DNA of 64,000 bases from an uncultured Opitutia bacterium (GTDB lineage Bacteria > Verrucomicrobiota > Verrucomicrobiia > Opitutales > UBA953): assembly GCA_903913915.1 (NCBI GenBank), contig CAIWNE010000094.1, forward strand, positions 62,001-126,000, read 5' to 3'. Each line of letters begins with the position of its first letter. The first letter of the stretch is position 1. The translations under genes and the position numbers were made by a program. This document shows, piece by piece, positions 27,648-36,129 of the stretch. Below the pieces are notes generated by a model. It did not search any database. It was given only the letters and a program-made list of their open reading frames with translations, and was not told the origin of the DNA.

Positions 27648-29028
27648 TCTGGTGCTTCCACTGGTCGCGGAAGGATTGGGAGGGAGCCTTGGGCAGGTCG
27701 CGGGTCTTCATCCCGGCGCCCATATAAGGCAGAGGCAGTTTCTGGAGCAGCGGCAGGGTGGCGCGGAAGATCCGGCCGCCCGTCGCGAAGAGCCACGGAC
27801 GCTTGATCACGAAGTTGAAGCCGTGATGGAAGACGCGGTCGAACAGCGTCGGCGACTCCTTGGCGGCGTTACGACGGTTGTGCAGCAGGTGGTGGTGCAG
27901 GTCGATGCGGACCGGACACGCGTCGGTACAGGCGCCGCAGAGCGAAGAGGCGCCGGACAGGTGGTTCCACTGCTTCAGGCCACGCAGGTGCGGGGTGATC
28001 ACCGAACCGATGGGGCCCTGGTAGGTGGTGCCGTACGCGAGGCCGCCGATGTTCTTGAATATCGGGCAGACGTTGAGGCAGGCGCCGCAACGGATGCAAT
28101 GGAGGGCGTCACGCTGCTCGGGGTCGGCCAGCAGGCGGGTGCGGGCGTTGTCGAGCAGGACGATGTGGAATTCTTCCGGACCGTCGCATTCGCCTTTCTT
28201 CCGGGGGCCGGAGTAAAGGGTGTTGTAGCAGGTCATCGGCTGGCCGGCGCCTGCGGTGGCCAGCATCGGCAGCAGGACGGAAAGGTCGTCGAGCTTGTTC
28301 ACGACCTTCTCGATGCCCGAAAGCGCGATATGGATGCGGGGCAGGGCGGCCGTGAGCCGGGCGTTGCCTTCGTTCTCGGTGATCGAGATCTGGCCGGTCT
28401 CCGCGACCAGGAAGTTGGCGCCGGTGATGCCGATGTCGGCGTCGACGTAAAGCTGACGGAGGTGGCGACGGGCGATCATCGTCAGCTCTTCGGGGCTGTC
28501 GGTGGGCGCCGTCCCGAGGTGCTTGGTGAAGAGTTCGCTGATGGCCTCACGCTTCACGTGCATGCACGGGAAGACGAAATGGTAGGGGGCTTCGCCGCGC
28601 AGCTGCTGGATGAATTCGCCGAGGTCGCTCTCGACCACGCCGTAACCGGCCTTCTCGAGCGCGTCGTTGAGGTGGATCTCCTCGGAAGTCATGCACTTCG
28701 ACTTCACGATGGCCTTGGCCTTCGCGTCTTCGGCGATCTTGAGGATGATGGCGCGGGCTTCGGCCGCGTCCCGGGCCCAATGGACTACGCCGCCGTTGCG
28801 TTCGAAGTTCGCGGTGAACTTCTCGAGGACGTTGGCGAGGTCGTTGACCGCGCTCCACTTGGCGAGCGAGGCGGCATCGCGGGCGCGTTCCCAGTCGCGA
28901 TAACGCGCTTTCTGCAGGTCGCGGTTGGTGTAATAACCGCCGAGCGCCTTACGGATGAAGGCGCGCTGGTCGCCGTCGGCGGCGTTGACGGCAGCGTCCT
29001 TGAGGAAGATGGCCTTGGAGTCGGACAT
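27640..29028 (-). CDS. lutB: Lactate utilization iron-sulfur protein LutB
   Basis: 462 aa; GVVESDLGEFIQQLRGEAPYHFVFPCMH; HCIRCGACLNVCPIF and LCGACTDACPVRIDLHHHL Fe-S motifs. Confidence 0.95.
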   Translation of the reverse strand: MSDSKAIFLKDAAVNAADGDQRAFIRKALGGYYTNRDLQKARYRDWERARDAASLAKWSAVNDLANVLEKFTANFERNGGVVHWARDAAEARAIILKIAEDAKAKAIVKSKCMTSEEIHLNDALEKAGYGVVESDLGEFIQQLRGEAPYHFVFPCMHVKREAISELFTKHLGTAPTDSPEELTMIARRHLRQLYVDADIGITGANFLVAETGQISITENEGNARLTAALPRIHIALSGIEKVVNKLDDLSVLLPMLATAGAGQPMTCYNTLYSGPRKKGECDGPEEFHIVLLDNARTRLLADPEQRDALHCIRCGACLNVCPIFKNIGGLAYGTTYQGPIGSVITPHLRGLKQWNHLSGASSLCGACTDACPVRIDLHHHLLHNRRNAAKESPTLFDRVFHHGFNFVIKRPWLFATGGRIFRATLPLLQKLPLPYMGAGMKTRDLPKAPSQSFRDQWKHQNV

Positions 29029-29030
29029 GG

Positions 29031-29750
29031 TCAGGCGTCGTTGGCCAGGACTTCGGCGATGTGCAGCGGCAGGATCGGCTTGCCCTCGCGAGACAGCCAG
29101 CCGCCGATCTGCAGGAGGCAGGACGGGTCGGAAGAGACGACGAAATCGGCGCCGGTACGGGCGAGCGCGCCTCCCTTGACCTGGACCATCGCGGTCGAGA
29201 TCATCGGGAACTTGGCGGAGAACAGGCCGCCGAAACCGCAGCAGGTGTCGCCCTCATCGGTCTCGATGAGTTCGAGCCCCTTGACCGCACGGAGGAGCTG
29301 GCGAGGTTCTTCCTTGAGACGCAGCTCACGCAGGGCGTGGCAACCGTCGTGGTAGGTGACTTTCTTGGCAAACTTCGCGCCGACGTCGGTGACGCCGAGC
29401 TTCTTCACCAGGAATTCGGAGAACTCGAAGGTGCGGGCGGCCAGGTCGTCGGCTTCGGCCGCGTGCGGGGTACCCTTGAGGAGTTCCGGATAGAAGTTTC
29501 GCATCATCGCGACGCAGGACCCGGAGGGTCCCACGACGACTTCGGCGCCGCGGAAGACTTCGAGCGCGCGGATGGCGGCCTCGCGGGCGACGTCCCACTG
29601 CCCGGAGTTGAAGGAAGGCTGACCGCAGCAGGTCTGGGCCGAACGGAATTCCACCTCATGACCGAGGCGCTTCAACACCTTGGCCGTCGCCAGGCCGACC
29701 TTGGGGGTCAGCTGGTCGACGAAGCAAGGGACGAAGAGGGAGACGCGCAC
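29031..29750 (-). CDS. lutA: Lactate utilization protein A (CCG-domain Fe-S oxidoreductase)
   Basis: 239 aa; MRVSLFVPCFVDQLTPKVGLATAKVLKRLGHEVEF...TCCGQPSFNSG; TCCGFGGLFSAKFP; SSDPSCLLQIGGWL. Confidence 0.95.
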   Translation of the reverse strand: MRVSLFVPCFVDQLTPKVGLATAKVLKRLGHEVEFRSAQTCCGQPSFNSGQWDVAREAAIRALEVFRGAEVVVGPSGSCVAMMRNFYPELLKGTPHAAEADDLAARTFEFSEFLVKKLGVTDVGAKFAKKVTYHDGCHALRELRLKEEPRQLLRAVKGLELIETDEGDTCCGFGGLFSAKFPMISTAMVQVKGGALARTGADFVVSSDPSCLLQIGGWLSREGKPILPLHIAEVLANDA

Positions 29751-29754
29751 GGGA

Positions 29755-31947
29755 TCAGCGCAGGAACGCTTCGTGGAGGCCGCCGTCGACGGTGATGACC
29801 TGTCCGGTCGTCTTGCTGAGGCGGTTCGTCACGAGAAGGAAGTAGGCTTCGGCCTGGTCTGCGGGGGTGATGGGGTTCTTGGTCAGGGTGCGATCGGCGT
29901 AGAAGCGGGAGAGCTTCGTCGTCAGCGAATCGGTCGCCTCATCATCGGTGTAGGGAATGTTGTACTTCGCAAGCGACGCGATCACTCGGTCGCGAGGGAA
30001 CATCGCCGAGCCCTGGACGACGGTGGCCGGGGCCACGCCGTTGACGCGGATCAGGGGCGAAAGCTCCATGGCCATCTCGCGGACGAGGTGGTTGGCGGCG
30101 GCCTTCGAGGTGTCGTAGGCGACGGAGCCCTTCTTGGCCACGGCGGCGTTGGCGCTGGTGGTCAGGACGAGGTTGCCGCGGAGACCCTGTTCCTTCCAGG
30201 TCTTGAAGGCTTCGTCGGCGACGAGGTAGCTGCCGGTGACGTTGAGGGCGAAGGTGAGGGCCCACTTGTCGTCGGGGATGTGGCCGGTGGTGTCCGGGGA
30301 CACGAAGATGCCGGCGGTCACGCAGATGGAGTCGAAGCCGCCGTAGGCGAGCGCGACCTGGTCGAGCATCTTGCGGATCGAGGCGCGGTCCATGATGTCA
30401 CCGGAGAGACCGATGGCGGGGCCGCAGTTCGAGAGGCCGGTGCCGGCGACGCCGATGCCCGTGCCGAGCTTGTCGGTGATCTCCTTGGCGGTGGCCTGGG
30501 CGGCCTCGACATTCTTGTCGACGCAGACGATGTGCGCGCCTTCCTTAACGAGGCGGTGGGCGGTCTCCTTGCCGATGCCGGAGCCGGCACCGACGACGAT
30601 GATGACCTGGCGGGCGAGTTCCTTCTCGGCCGGCATGCGCTTGAGCTTCGCTTCTTCGAGCAGCCAGTACTCGATGTCGAAGGCTTCCTGCTGGGGCAGG
30701 GCGATGTACTGGTCGATGGCTTCCGCACCGCGCATGACCTCGACGGCGCAGTTGTAGAACTCGGCCGTGACGCGGGACTCGGACTTATCCTTGCCCCAGG
30801 CGATCATGCCGAGGCCCGGGATGAGGACGACGGTCGGATTCGGGTCGCGCATCGCCGGGGAGTTCGGGCGCTTGCAGGCGTTGTAATAAGCGGCGTAGTC
30901 CTTGCGATACTGCTCGAGGGCGGCGGCCAGCTTGGCCTTCAGCGCGGCGGCGTCTTCGGACTGGGGGTTCCAGTTCACGTAGAGCGGCTTGATCTTGGTG
31001 CGCAGGAAGTGGTCAGGGCAGGAGGTGCCGAGCTCGGCGAGACGCGGGGCGTCCTTCGAATTCACGAAGCGAAGGATCTTCTCGTCGTCCTGGATCGTGC
31101 CGATGAAGCGCTTTTCCTTGGAGACCTGGCCGCGGAGCCAAGGGAGGATGGCTGCGAAGGTCGCATGGCGCTTCTCGGCGTCGAGGGTCTGGTAGAGGGC
31201 GCCTCCGAAGGCCTTGGCGTCTCCACCCTTGGCCTGATACTTGGCTTCGATGTAGGCGGCGGCCTGCTCGATCATCGCCAGGGTGAGCTCATAGCAGGCC
31301 TTGTCGTCGTCGGCCCAGGAGATGAAGCCGTGCTGGCCCATCATGATGGCCTTGATGTCCGGCTGCTGGCGCGAGATGTCCTGCATGGCGAGTCCGAGCT
31401 CGAAGCCCGGGCGCATCCATTTCACGTAGGCCATCTTGCCGGCGAAGATCTCCTTGGTGAGGGCCTCGCAGTTCTTCGAGGCGGCGATCGAGATGATCGC
31501 GTTCGGGTGCATGTGGTCGACGTGCTTGCCTGGGAGGAAGCTGTGAAGGGGGGTGTCGATCGAAGAGGCGCGGGGGTTCAGGTTGAAGGTGGCGTGGTTA
31601 TACATGCCGACCATGTCGTCTTCGGCCTGGGATTTCAGGCCCTTGTCGGCGCGAGCGGCGTACGACTTCTGGAGTCCGATGAGCTTGTCCTGGTAGAGGG
31701 AGGAGAAGTTCTCGCGATTGCTGGTACGGAGGTCGCCGCCAGAACCCTTGACCCAGAGGACCTGGGTGTCGTTGCCGGTCAAGGGGTCCTTCTCGACGAT
31801 CTTGGAGGAGGTGTTGCCACCGCCGGTGTTCGTGATGCGCTGGTCGGCTCCGAGCTTGTTGGAGCGATAGACCAGACGGCCGACCGGATCGAGCTTCGCG
31901 GCTTCGGCATCGTTCCAGAGGTGAGAGACGTACTTGTAGTTGGACAT
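29755..31947 (-). CDS. Bifunctional rhamnulose-1-phosphate aldolase / short-chain dehydrogenase (RhaEW-type)
   Basis: 730 aa; N-terminal class II aldolase NTGGGNTSSKIVEKDPLTG...VLWVKGSGGDL; C-terminal SDR VIIVVGAGSGIGKETAHRLVKEGAHIVCVDKNVEAA and SVAYDTSKAAANHLVREMA. Confidence 0.95.
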   Translation of the reverse strand: MSNYKYVSHLWNDAEAAKLDPVGRLVYRSNKLGADQRITNTGGGNTSSKIVEKDPLTGNDTQVLWVKGSGGDLRTSNRENFSSLYQDKLIGLQKSYAARADKGLKSQAEDDMVGMYNHATFNLNPRASSIDTPLHSFLPGKHVDHMHPNAIISIAASKNCEALTKEIFAGKMAYVKWMRPGFELGLAMQDISRQQPDIKAIMMGQHGFISWADDDKACYELTLAMIEQAAAYIEAKYQAKGGDAKAFGGALYQTLDAEKRHATFAAILPWLRGQVSKEKRFIGTIQDDEKILRFVNSKDAPRLAELGTSCPDHFLRTKIKPLYVNWNPQSEDAAALKAKLAAALEQYRKDYAAYYNACKRPNSPAMRDPNPTVVLIPGLGMIAWGKDKSESRVTAEFYNCAVEVMRGAEAIDQYIALPQQEAFDIEYWLLEEAKLKRMPAEKELARQVIIVVGAGSGIGKETAHRLVKEGAHIVCVDKNVEAAQATAKEITDKLGTGIGVAGTGLSNCGPAIGLSGDIMDRASIRKMLDQVALAYGGFDSICVTAGIFVSPDTTGHIPDDKWALTFALNVTGSYLVADEAFKTWKEQGLRGNLVLTTSANAAVAKKGSVAYDTSKAAANHLVREMAMELSPLIRVNGVAPATVVQGSAMFPRDRVIASLAKYNIPYTDDEATDSLTTKLSRFYADRTLTKNPITPADQAEAYFLLVTNRLSKTTGQVITVDGGLHEAFLR

Positions 31948-31985
31948 GTTTGTTACGTGGAAAGGTGGGTGTTGAGTAAGAGGTT

Positions 31986-33455
31986 TTATGCTTTCTTTAA
32001 ACCATTAAACTTGGCCTGGGCGGCGGCCCATGCGGAGGTCGGGTTGGGAGTGTAAGTCACTACTTCAAAGGAGTTTCGGACGACCTTGCGCAGTTCGTCG
32101 AGGTTCTTGAGCTCCTTCATCGCGATGGCTTGGACGAGGATGTTGCCTGCCGCCGTGGCTTCGACCGGTCCGGCGATGACCATGCGACCGGTCGCATCCG
32201 CGGTGGCCTGGTTGAGCAGGGCGTTGCGGCAGCCGCCGCCGACGATGTGCAGGCGCTTCAGCTTGCGGCCGGTGAGCTTCTCCATGCCGTCCATCTCGAC
32301 GCGGTAAAGCAGGGCCAGCGATTCGAGCACGCAGCGGGCGATCTCGCCGTGCGTCTTCGGCACCGGCTGCTTGGTCTCACGGCAGAAGGCCTGGACCTTG
32401 GCGACCATGTCTCCGCGCTTCGCGAAGCGGACGTCGTCGGGACGGATGAAGGAGCGGAGCGACGGCGCCTTGAGCGCGAGCTTCACGATCTGGCCATAAT
32501 CGGAGACTTCGCCTTTCTCCATCCACTCGCGGCGACATTCCTGGAGGACCCAGAGCCCGACGAGATTCTTGAGGAAGCGCGAGGTGCCGCCGAAGCCCAC
32601 TTCGTTGGTGTATTTGGCCTTGCGCACGGTCTCGTTGACGAGGGGCTTGGGAAGCTCGACTCCGAGGAGCGACCAGGTGCCCGACGAGAGGTAGGCCCAG
32701 TCTTCTCCCTTGGTGGCAGGCACGGCGGCGACCGCGGCGGCGGTGTCGTGGGCGCAGGTCGTGACGACCTCGGCCTTGCCGAGGCCGGTTTCCTTGGCGA
32801 GATACGGGAGCATCTTGCCGAGCTTGACGCCGGGAGCGACGGGCTTGGGGAAGATATGCTTCGGGATGCCGAGCTTCTTCAGCACGGGCCAGGCCCAGTC
32901 GCGCTTACGGGTGTCCCAGCACTGGCTGCCCGAGATCAACGTCTCCTCGGCGCGCGCCTTGCCGGTCAGGAGCCAGGTGATGTAGTCGCCGATGAGCAGG
33001 AACTTGTCCGCGAACTGCAGCATCTCAGGGCGGTTTTCGGCGTCATGGAAGAGCTGGTAGAGGGTGTTGATGGAGATCGAGGCGATGCCGGTGCCTTCGA
33101 AGATCTCCTTCTGCGAGTAGCGGCGCATGGCCAGCTCATAGGATGCGAAGCTACGTTCGTCGCGATAGGTGAAGGGGAGCGAAAGCAGCGGGCCGTCGCC
33201 CTTCAGGAGCACATAGTCGACGCCCCAGGAATCACAGGCGACGGACTTGATCGGGCCCAGCTTCGCGCCCTTGGCGAGTCCGACGCGGATTTCTCGGAAG
33301 ATGCGGATGATATCCCAGCGCAGGGTGCCGTTGGCCGTGATGGCTCCGTTGGAGAAACGGTGGACCTCCTTCATCGTGAACTTGCCGGCCTTCAGCTGGC
33401 CGAGGATGACGCGCCCGGATTCGGCTCCGAGGTCGATGGCGAGGTAATTGGACAT
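31986..33455 (-). CDS. rhaB: Rhamnulokinase (FGGY family)
   Basis: ATG 33455 gives MSNYLAIDLGAESGRVILGQLKAGKFTMKEVHRFSNG; CDSWGVDYVLL; HIVGGGCRNALLNQATADATGR. The upstream extension to 33734 is antisense to a neighbour and spurious. Confidence 0.94.
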   Translation of the reverse strand: MSNYLAIDLGAESGRVILGQLKAGKFTMKEVHRFSNGAITANGTLRWDIIRIFREIRVGLAKGAKLGPIKSVACDSWGVDYVLLKGDGPLLSLPFTYRDERSFASYELAMRRYSQKEIFEGTGIASISINTLYQLFHDAENRPEMLQFADKFLLIGDYITWLLTGKARAEETLISGSQCWDTRKRDWAWPVLKKLGIPKHIFPKPVAPGVKLGKMLPYLAKETGLGKAEVVTTCAHDTAAAVAAVPATKGEDWAYLSSGTWSLLGVELPKPLVNETVRKAKYTNEVGFGGTSRFLKNLVGLWVLQECRREWMEKGEVSDYGQIVKLALKAPSLRSFIRPDDVRFAKRGDMVAKVQAFCRETKQPVPKTHGEIARCVLESLALLYRVEMDGMEKLTGRKLKRLHIVGGGCRNALLNQATADATGRMVIAGPVEATAAGNILVQAIAMKELKNLDELRKVVRNSFEVVTYTPNPTSAWAAAQAKFNGLKKA

Positions 33456-33483
33456 GGTCAAAGGGGGGCAGGGGAGGGGAAAG

Positions 33484-34239
33484 TCACATTCCGAGCATCT
33501 TCTGCCGGTAATGCTCGTCGGGGCGACCTGCGATGCGTTCGCACTGGGCAGGGGTGAGGAACACCGGGCCACCGAGGGTAGCCGCGCCGACGAAGATCTC
33601 GGCGGCTTTCTCGGCCATGAGCAGGGATCCCAGGACGGCTTTCGGGGAGGAGCCGACGGCGATGATGCCGTGGTTCTGCAAAAGGATGACCTTGGGGTCG
33701 CGGCCGGTGCGCTTGACGAAGGAGACGACTTCACGGCGGATGGCCTGCGAGAGGCCTAGGCCAGGTTCGGCGTACGGGACGAAGACCGACTCGACCCCGC
33801 ACATCACGATCTCGTCCGGACACGCGCGCTTCTCGGCGAACTCCCGGGCACGCGGCGAACACAGGATCTGGTTCGCCGCGATCGCATGCACATGGCCGAC
33901 GCACCGAACGCCGGGCAGGGTGAGCAGATAAGCGTGGAAGAGGGCTTCGATCGAGGGCTTCTTGGACGCAGGGTCGAGACGCGACGCCAGCAGGGCCTGA
34001 TCGACTTCGATATCGGTCGCCGCGTGGGCATCCAGGAGCGGGAGCAGCCGGGCGAACGCGCAGCGCGTCACATCCGTGTCCTTGAGCGACGCAAGATTCG
34101 AGCCGGAGGCCTTGACGGCGAACGTGTCGTCGTCGAGACGCACCGAAGTGTTGCCTTCTCCAAGGATGGCCATGCGCAGCCGGTCGTCACCCAGCTGATG
34201 GGATAGCTCAAGCAACGACTGGATGACGTCGGCAGACAT
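33484..34239 (-). CDS. Class II aldolase/adducin family protein (L-fuculose-phosphate aldolase-like)
   Basis: 251 aa; LGEGNTSVRLDDDTFAVKASGSNLASLKDTDVT; CVGHVHAIAANQILCSP; VILLQNHGIIAVG. Confidence 0.87.
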   Translation of the reverse strand: MSADVIQSLLELSHQLGDDRLRMAILGEGNTSVRLDDDTFAVKASGSNLASLKDTDVTRCAFARLLPLLDAHAATDIEVDQALLASRLDPASKKPSIEALFHAYLLTLPGVRCVGHVHAIAANQILCSPRAREFAEKRACPDEIVMCGVESVFVPYAEPGLGLSQAIRREVVSFVKRTGRDPKVILLQNHGIIAVGSSPKAVLGSLLMAEKAAEIFVGAATLGGPVFLTPAQCERIAGRPDEHYRQKMLGM

Positions 34240-34258
34240 TCCTCGGGAGCGAGGGAGA

Positions 34259-35038
34259 TCAGAGGGCGGTCAGGACGCGCTCGGGGAGCAGCTTGACCTT
34301 GGCTTTCTGGACCGACGCCGCGTCGGCATCGGTGACCAGGAAGAGCGAACTGACGTCGCGGGTCACGGCGCAAGGCCCGCCTCGTCCCAGCTTGACCTTG
34401 TTCATGCAGATCAGAACTTCGTCGCTCCGACGGATGACTTCGCGTTGCTGGTGCGAGATGTCGCGCTGGGAATTCCAGAGCCCGTTCTCGTCGATGCCTT
34501 CGGCGCCGAGCAGGGCCACGTCGAAGTTCCAGCGGGCGACTTCCTCAAGGGTCCGGTCGCCAGCGACCATCGCATGACGCGTCAGAAAAAGGCCTCCCGG
34601 GATGTAGACTTCTACGCCGGGCAGGCACGAGATGAGCTGAGCGGTCGGCAGGCAGGTCGTGACGATCTGCAAGTCAGGAACGCCGGCGGAGGCGATCGCC
34701 TCGGCGGCGAAGAAAATCGTCGAACCCGAGTCGAGGTAGACGGTCATGCCGGCCTTGACGCGCGACGCAGCCATGTTGCCGATCTTACGCTTGGCTTCGG
34801 CGTCTTCGATCTTGCGGTCATCGAGCGGCGGGAAGTTGCGGTTGAAGTCCGAGAGGGCTCCGCCATGAGTACGCGTGATGCGACGCTGGTTCTCGAGTTC
34901 GGTCAGATCGCGGCGAGCCGTCGCCTCGGAGACATTGAATTGCTTGCAGATTTCCAGGACAGGGACGTACCCGACCTTGGACAGAAGTTTGGCGATCGCT
35001 TCGCGGCGGGCTTCGATGATGTGTCGGGCTACTTTCAT
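34259..35038 (-). CDS. DeoR-family transcriptional regulator
   Basis: 259 aa; N-terminal HTH YVPVLEICKQFNVSEATARRDLTELENQRRITRTHGGAL; C-terminal sensor AGMTVYLDSGSTIFFAAEAI. Confidence 0.94.
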   Translation of the reverse strand: MKVARHIIEARREAIAKLLSKVGYVPVLEICKQFNVSEATARRDLTELENQRRITRTHGGALSDFNRNFPPLDDRKIEDAEAKRKIGNMAASRVKAGMTVYLDSGSTIFFAAEAIASAGVPDLQIVTTCLPTAQLISCLPGVEVYIPGGLFLTRHAMVAGDRTLEEVARWNFDVALLGAEGIDENGLWNSQRDISHQQREVIRRSDEVLICMNKVKLGRGGPCAVTRDVSSLFLVTDADAASVQKAKVKLLPERVLTAL

Positions 35039-35089
35039 AAAGACATGTCTCGGGTTGAGGTAGTCTGGTTATGAGCGTTCCCAATCGAC

Positions 35090-35250
35090 CAATCAATAAC
35101 GCAATTCCCTGACTCAGGCGCCTGGGCCTTTATTTCGCACAATATACATTCTGTCTAATTGGATTAAGAGTAATGATAACTGCATTAAATAAGCATAAAT
35201 TCGTTTTAACTTGGGTTAAATCACCCCTTTCTTATCTTTCGACAATCCAC
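35090..35250. promoter_or_regulatory. AT-rich divergent promoter/operator region between deoR-like gene and amidase
   Basis: Sharp AT-rich shift versus flanks; contains palindrome CAGGCGCCTG (35115-35124), TAATG-7-CATTA (35171-35187) and TTTAAC-TTGG-GTTAAA (35205-35220). Confidence 0.55.
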
Positions 35251-35253
35251 TCC

Positions 35254-36129
35254 ATGAACGCCGCCATTCGCTCATATTGTCGTTTCGGCCTGGCGTTGAC
35301 CGCATTTTCGCTCGGTTTCGTCGGTTGCAGCACGACGCCGAATTCTGTGAGCAAGCCTGCGGCGCCAGAGCCAAGGTTCACCGGATTGCTCATCGAGCAA
35401 GGTCCGGGCTCCCTCGGCGCCGAGCCGCGAAAGGAACCGGTGACCTGCCTGGTGCTCCATCATACCGCGGGGTCCCTGCCCTCGTCCCTGGACATCCTCC
35501 AAGGCAAAGACCCCAAGCATAAGGTCGGCGTCCATTATCTCGTGACCGACGAGCCTAAGCCCAGGGTAATCCGGCTGGTGCCAGAAAATCTGGCTGCCTT
35601 CCATGCGGGCAAGAGCGCCTGGGGCAAGCTGACCAACCTCAATCAGAATTCAGTCGGGATCGAGATCATCAATTACGACGGCAACGTCTATCCGTACTCC
35701 GAAGCGCAGGCCGCGATCATCTTCTCTCTGTGCGATGAGATCGTCCGCCGATATGACATCAAGCCTTGGAACGTGCTCGCGCACTCCGATATCGCCGTCG
35801 GTCGCAAGGTGGATCCGGGCGCGAAGTTTCCTTGGGCCAAGCTGGCTTCGCTCGGCATCGGAGCCTGGCCTTTGCCCGGCGAGGTCGCCGATAACCTGCG
35901 CAAGAAACAGAACCTGTCGCCGAACCATGTCCGCAGCTTGCTGACGGCCTATGGCTACGCCCTCGAACCCGGTGACGGCGGACTTAAGCTCGGGGTCGAG
36001 GCGTTCCAGCGTCACTTCCGTCCTAACAAGATCGACGGCCTGGTCGACGATGAGACCGTCGCCATCCTCGAGGCCCTCCTCCGTCGTTATCAGCCGAAGG
36101 CCTACCGCGAAGTCCGGTTCAAGCCTTGA
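35254..36129 (+). CDS. N-acetylmuramoyl-L-alanine amidase, AmiD-like lipoprotein with peptidoglycan-binding domain
   Basis: ATG 35254; lipobox GFVGCS; amidase_2 CLVLHHTAGSLPS...GVHYLV...NSVGIEIIN...VLAHSDIAVGRKVDPGAKFPW; C-terminal PG-binding region. Confidence 0.9.
   Translation: MNAAIRSYCRFGLALTAFSLGFVGCSTTPNSVSKPAAPEPRFTGLLIEQGPGSLGAEPRKEPVTCLVLHHTAGSLPSSLDILQGKDPKHKVGVHYLVTDEPKPRVIRLVPENLAAFHAGKSAWGKLTNLNQNSVGIEIINYDGNVYPYSEAQAAIIFSLCDEIVRRYDIKPWNVLAHSDIAVGRKVDPGAKFPWAKLASLGIGAWPLPGEVADNLRKKQNLSPNHVRSLLTAYGYALEPGDGGLKLGVEAFQRHFRPNKIDGLVDDETVAILEALLRRYQPKAYREVRFKP

Noticed and set aside
27415-29355. 646-aa plus-strand ORF
   Set aside because: Antisense to lutB and parts of lutA/lutC, which have clear Fe-S motifs.
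29680-32055. Long plus-strand ORF of 791 aa
   Set aside because: It is antisense to rhaEW and part of lutA; residues are low-information GC-rich antisense sequence with no domain signature.
23625-35038. Bacterial microcompartment locus
   Set aside because: The deoxysugar genes prompted a search, but no BMC shell (hexamer or pentamer) protein or BMC-type aldehyde dehydrogenase is present in the window.
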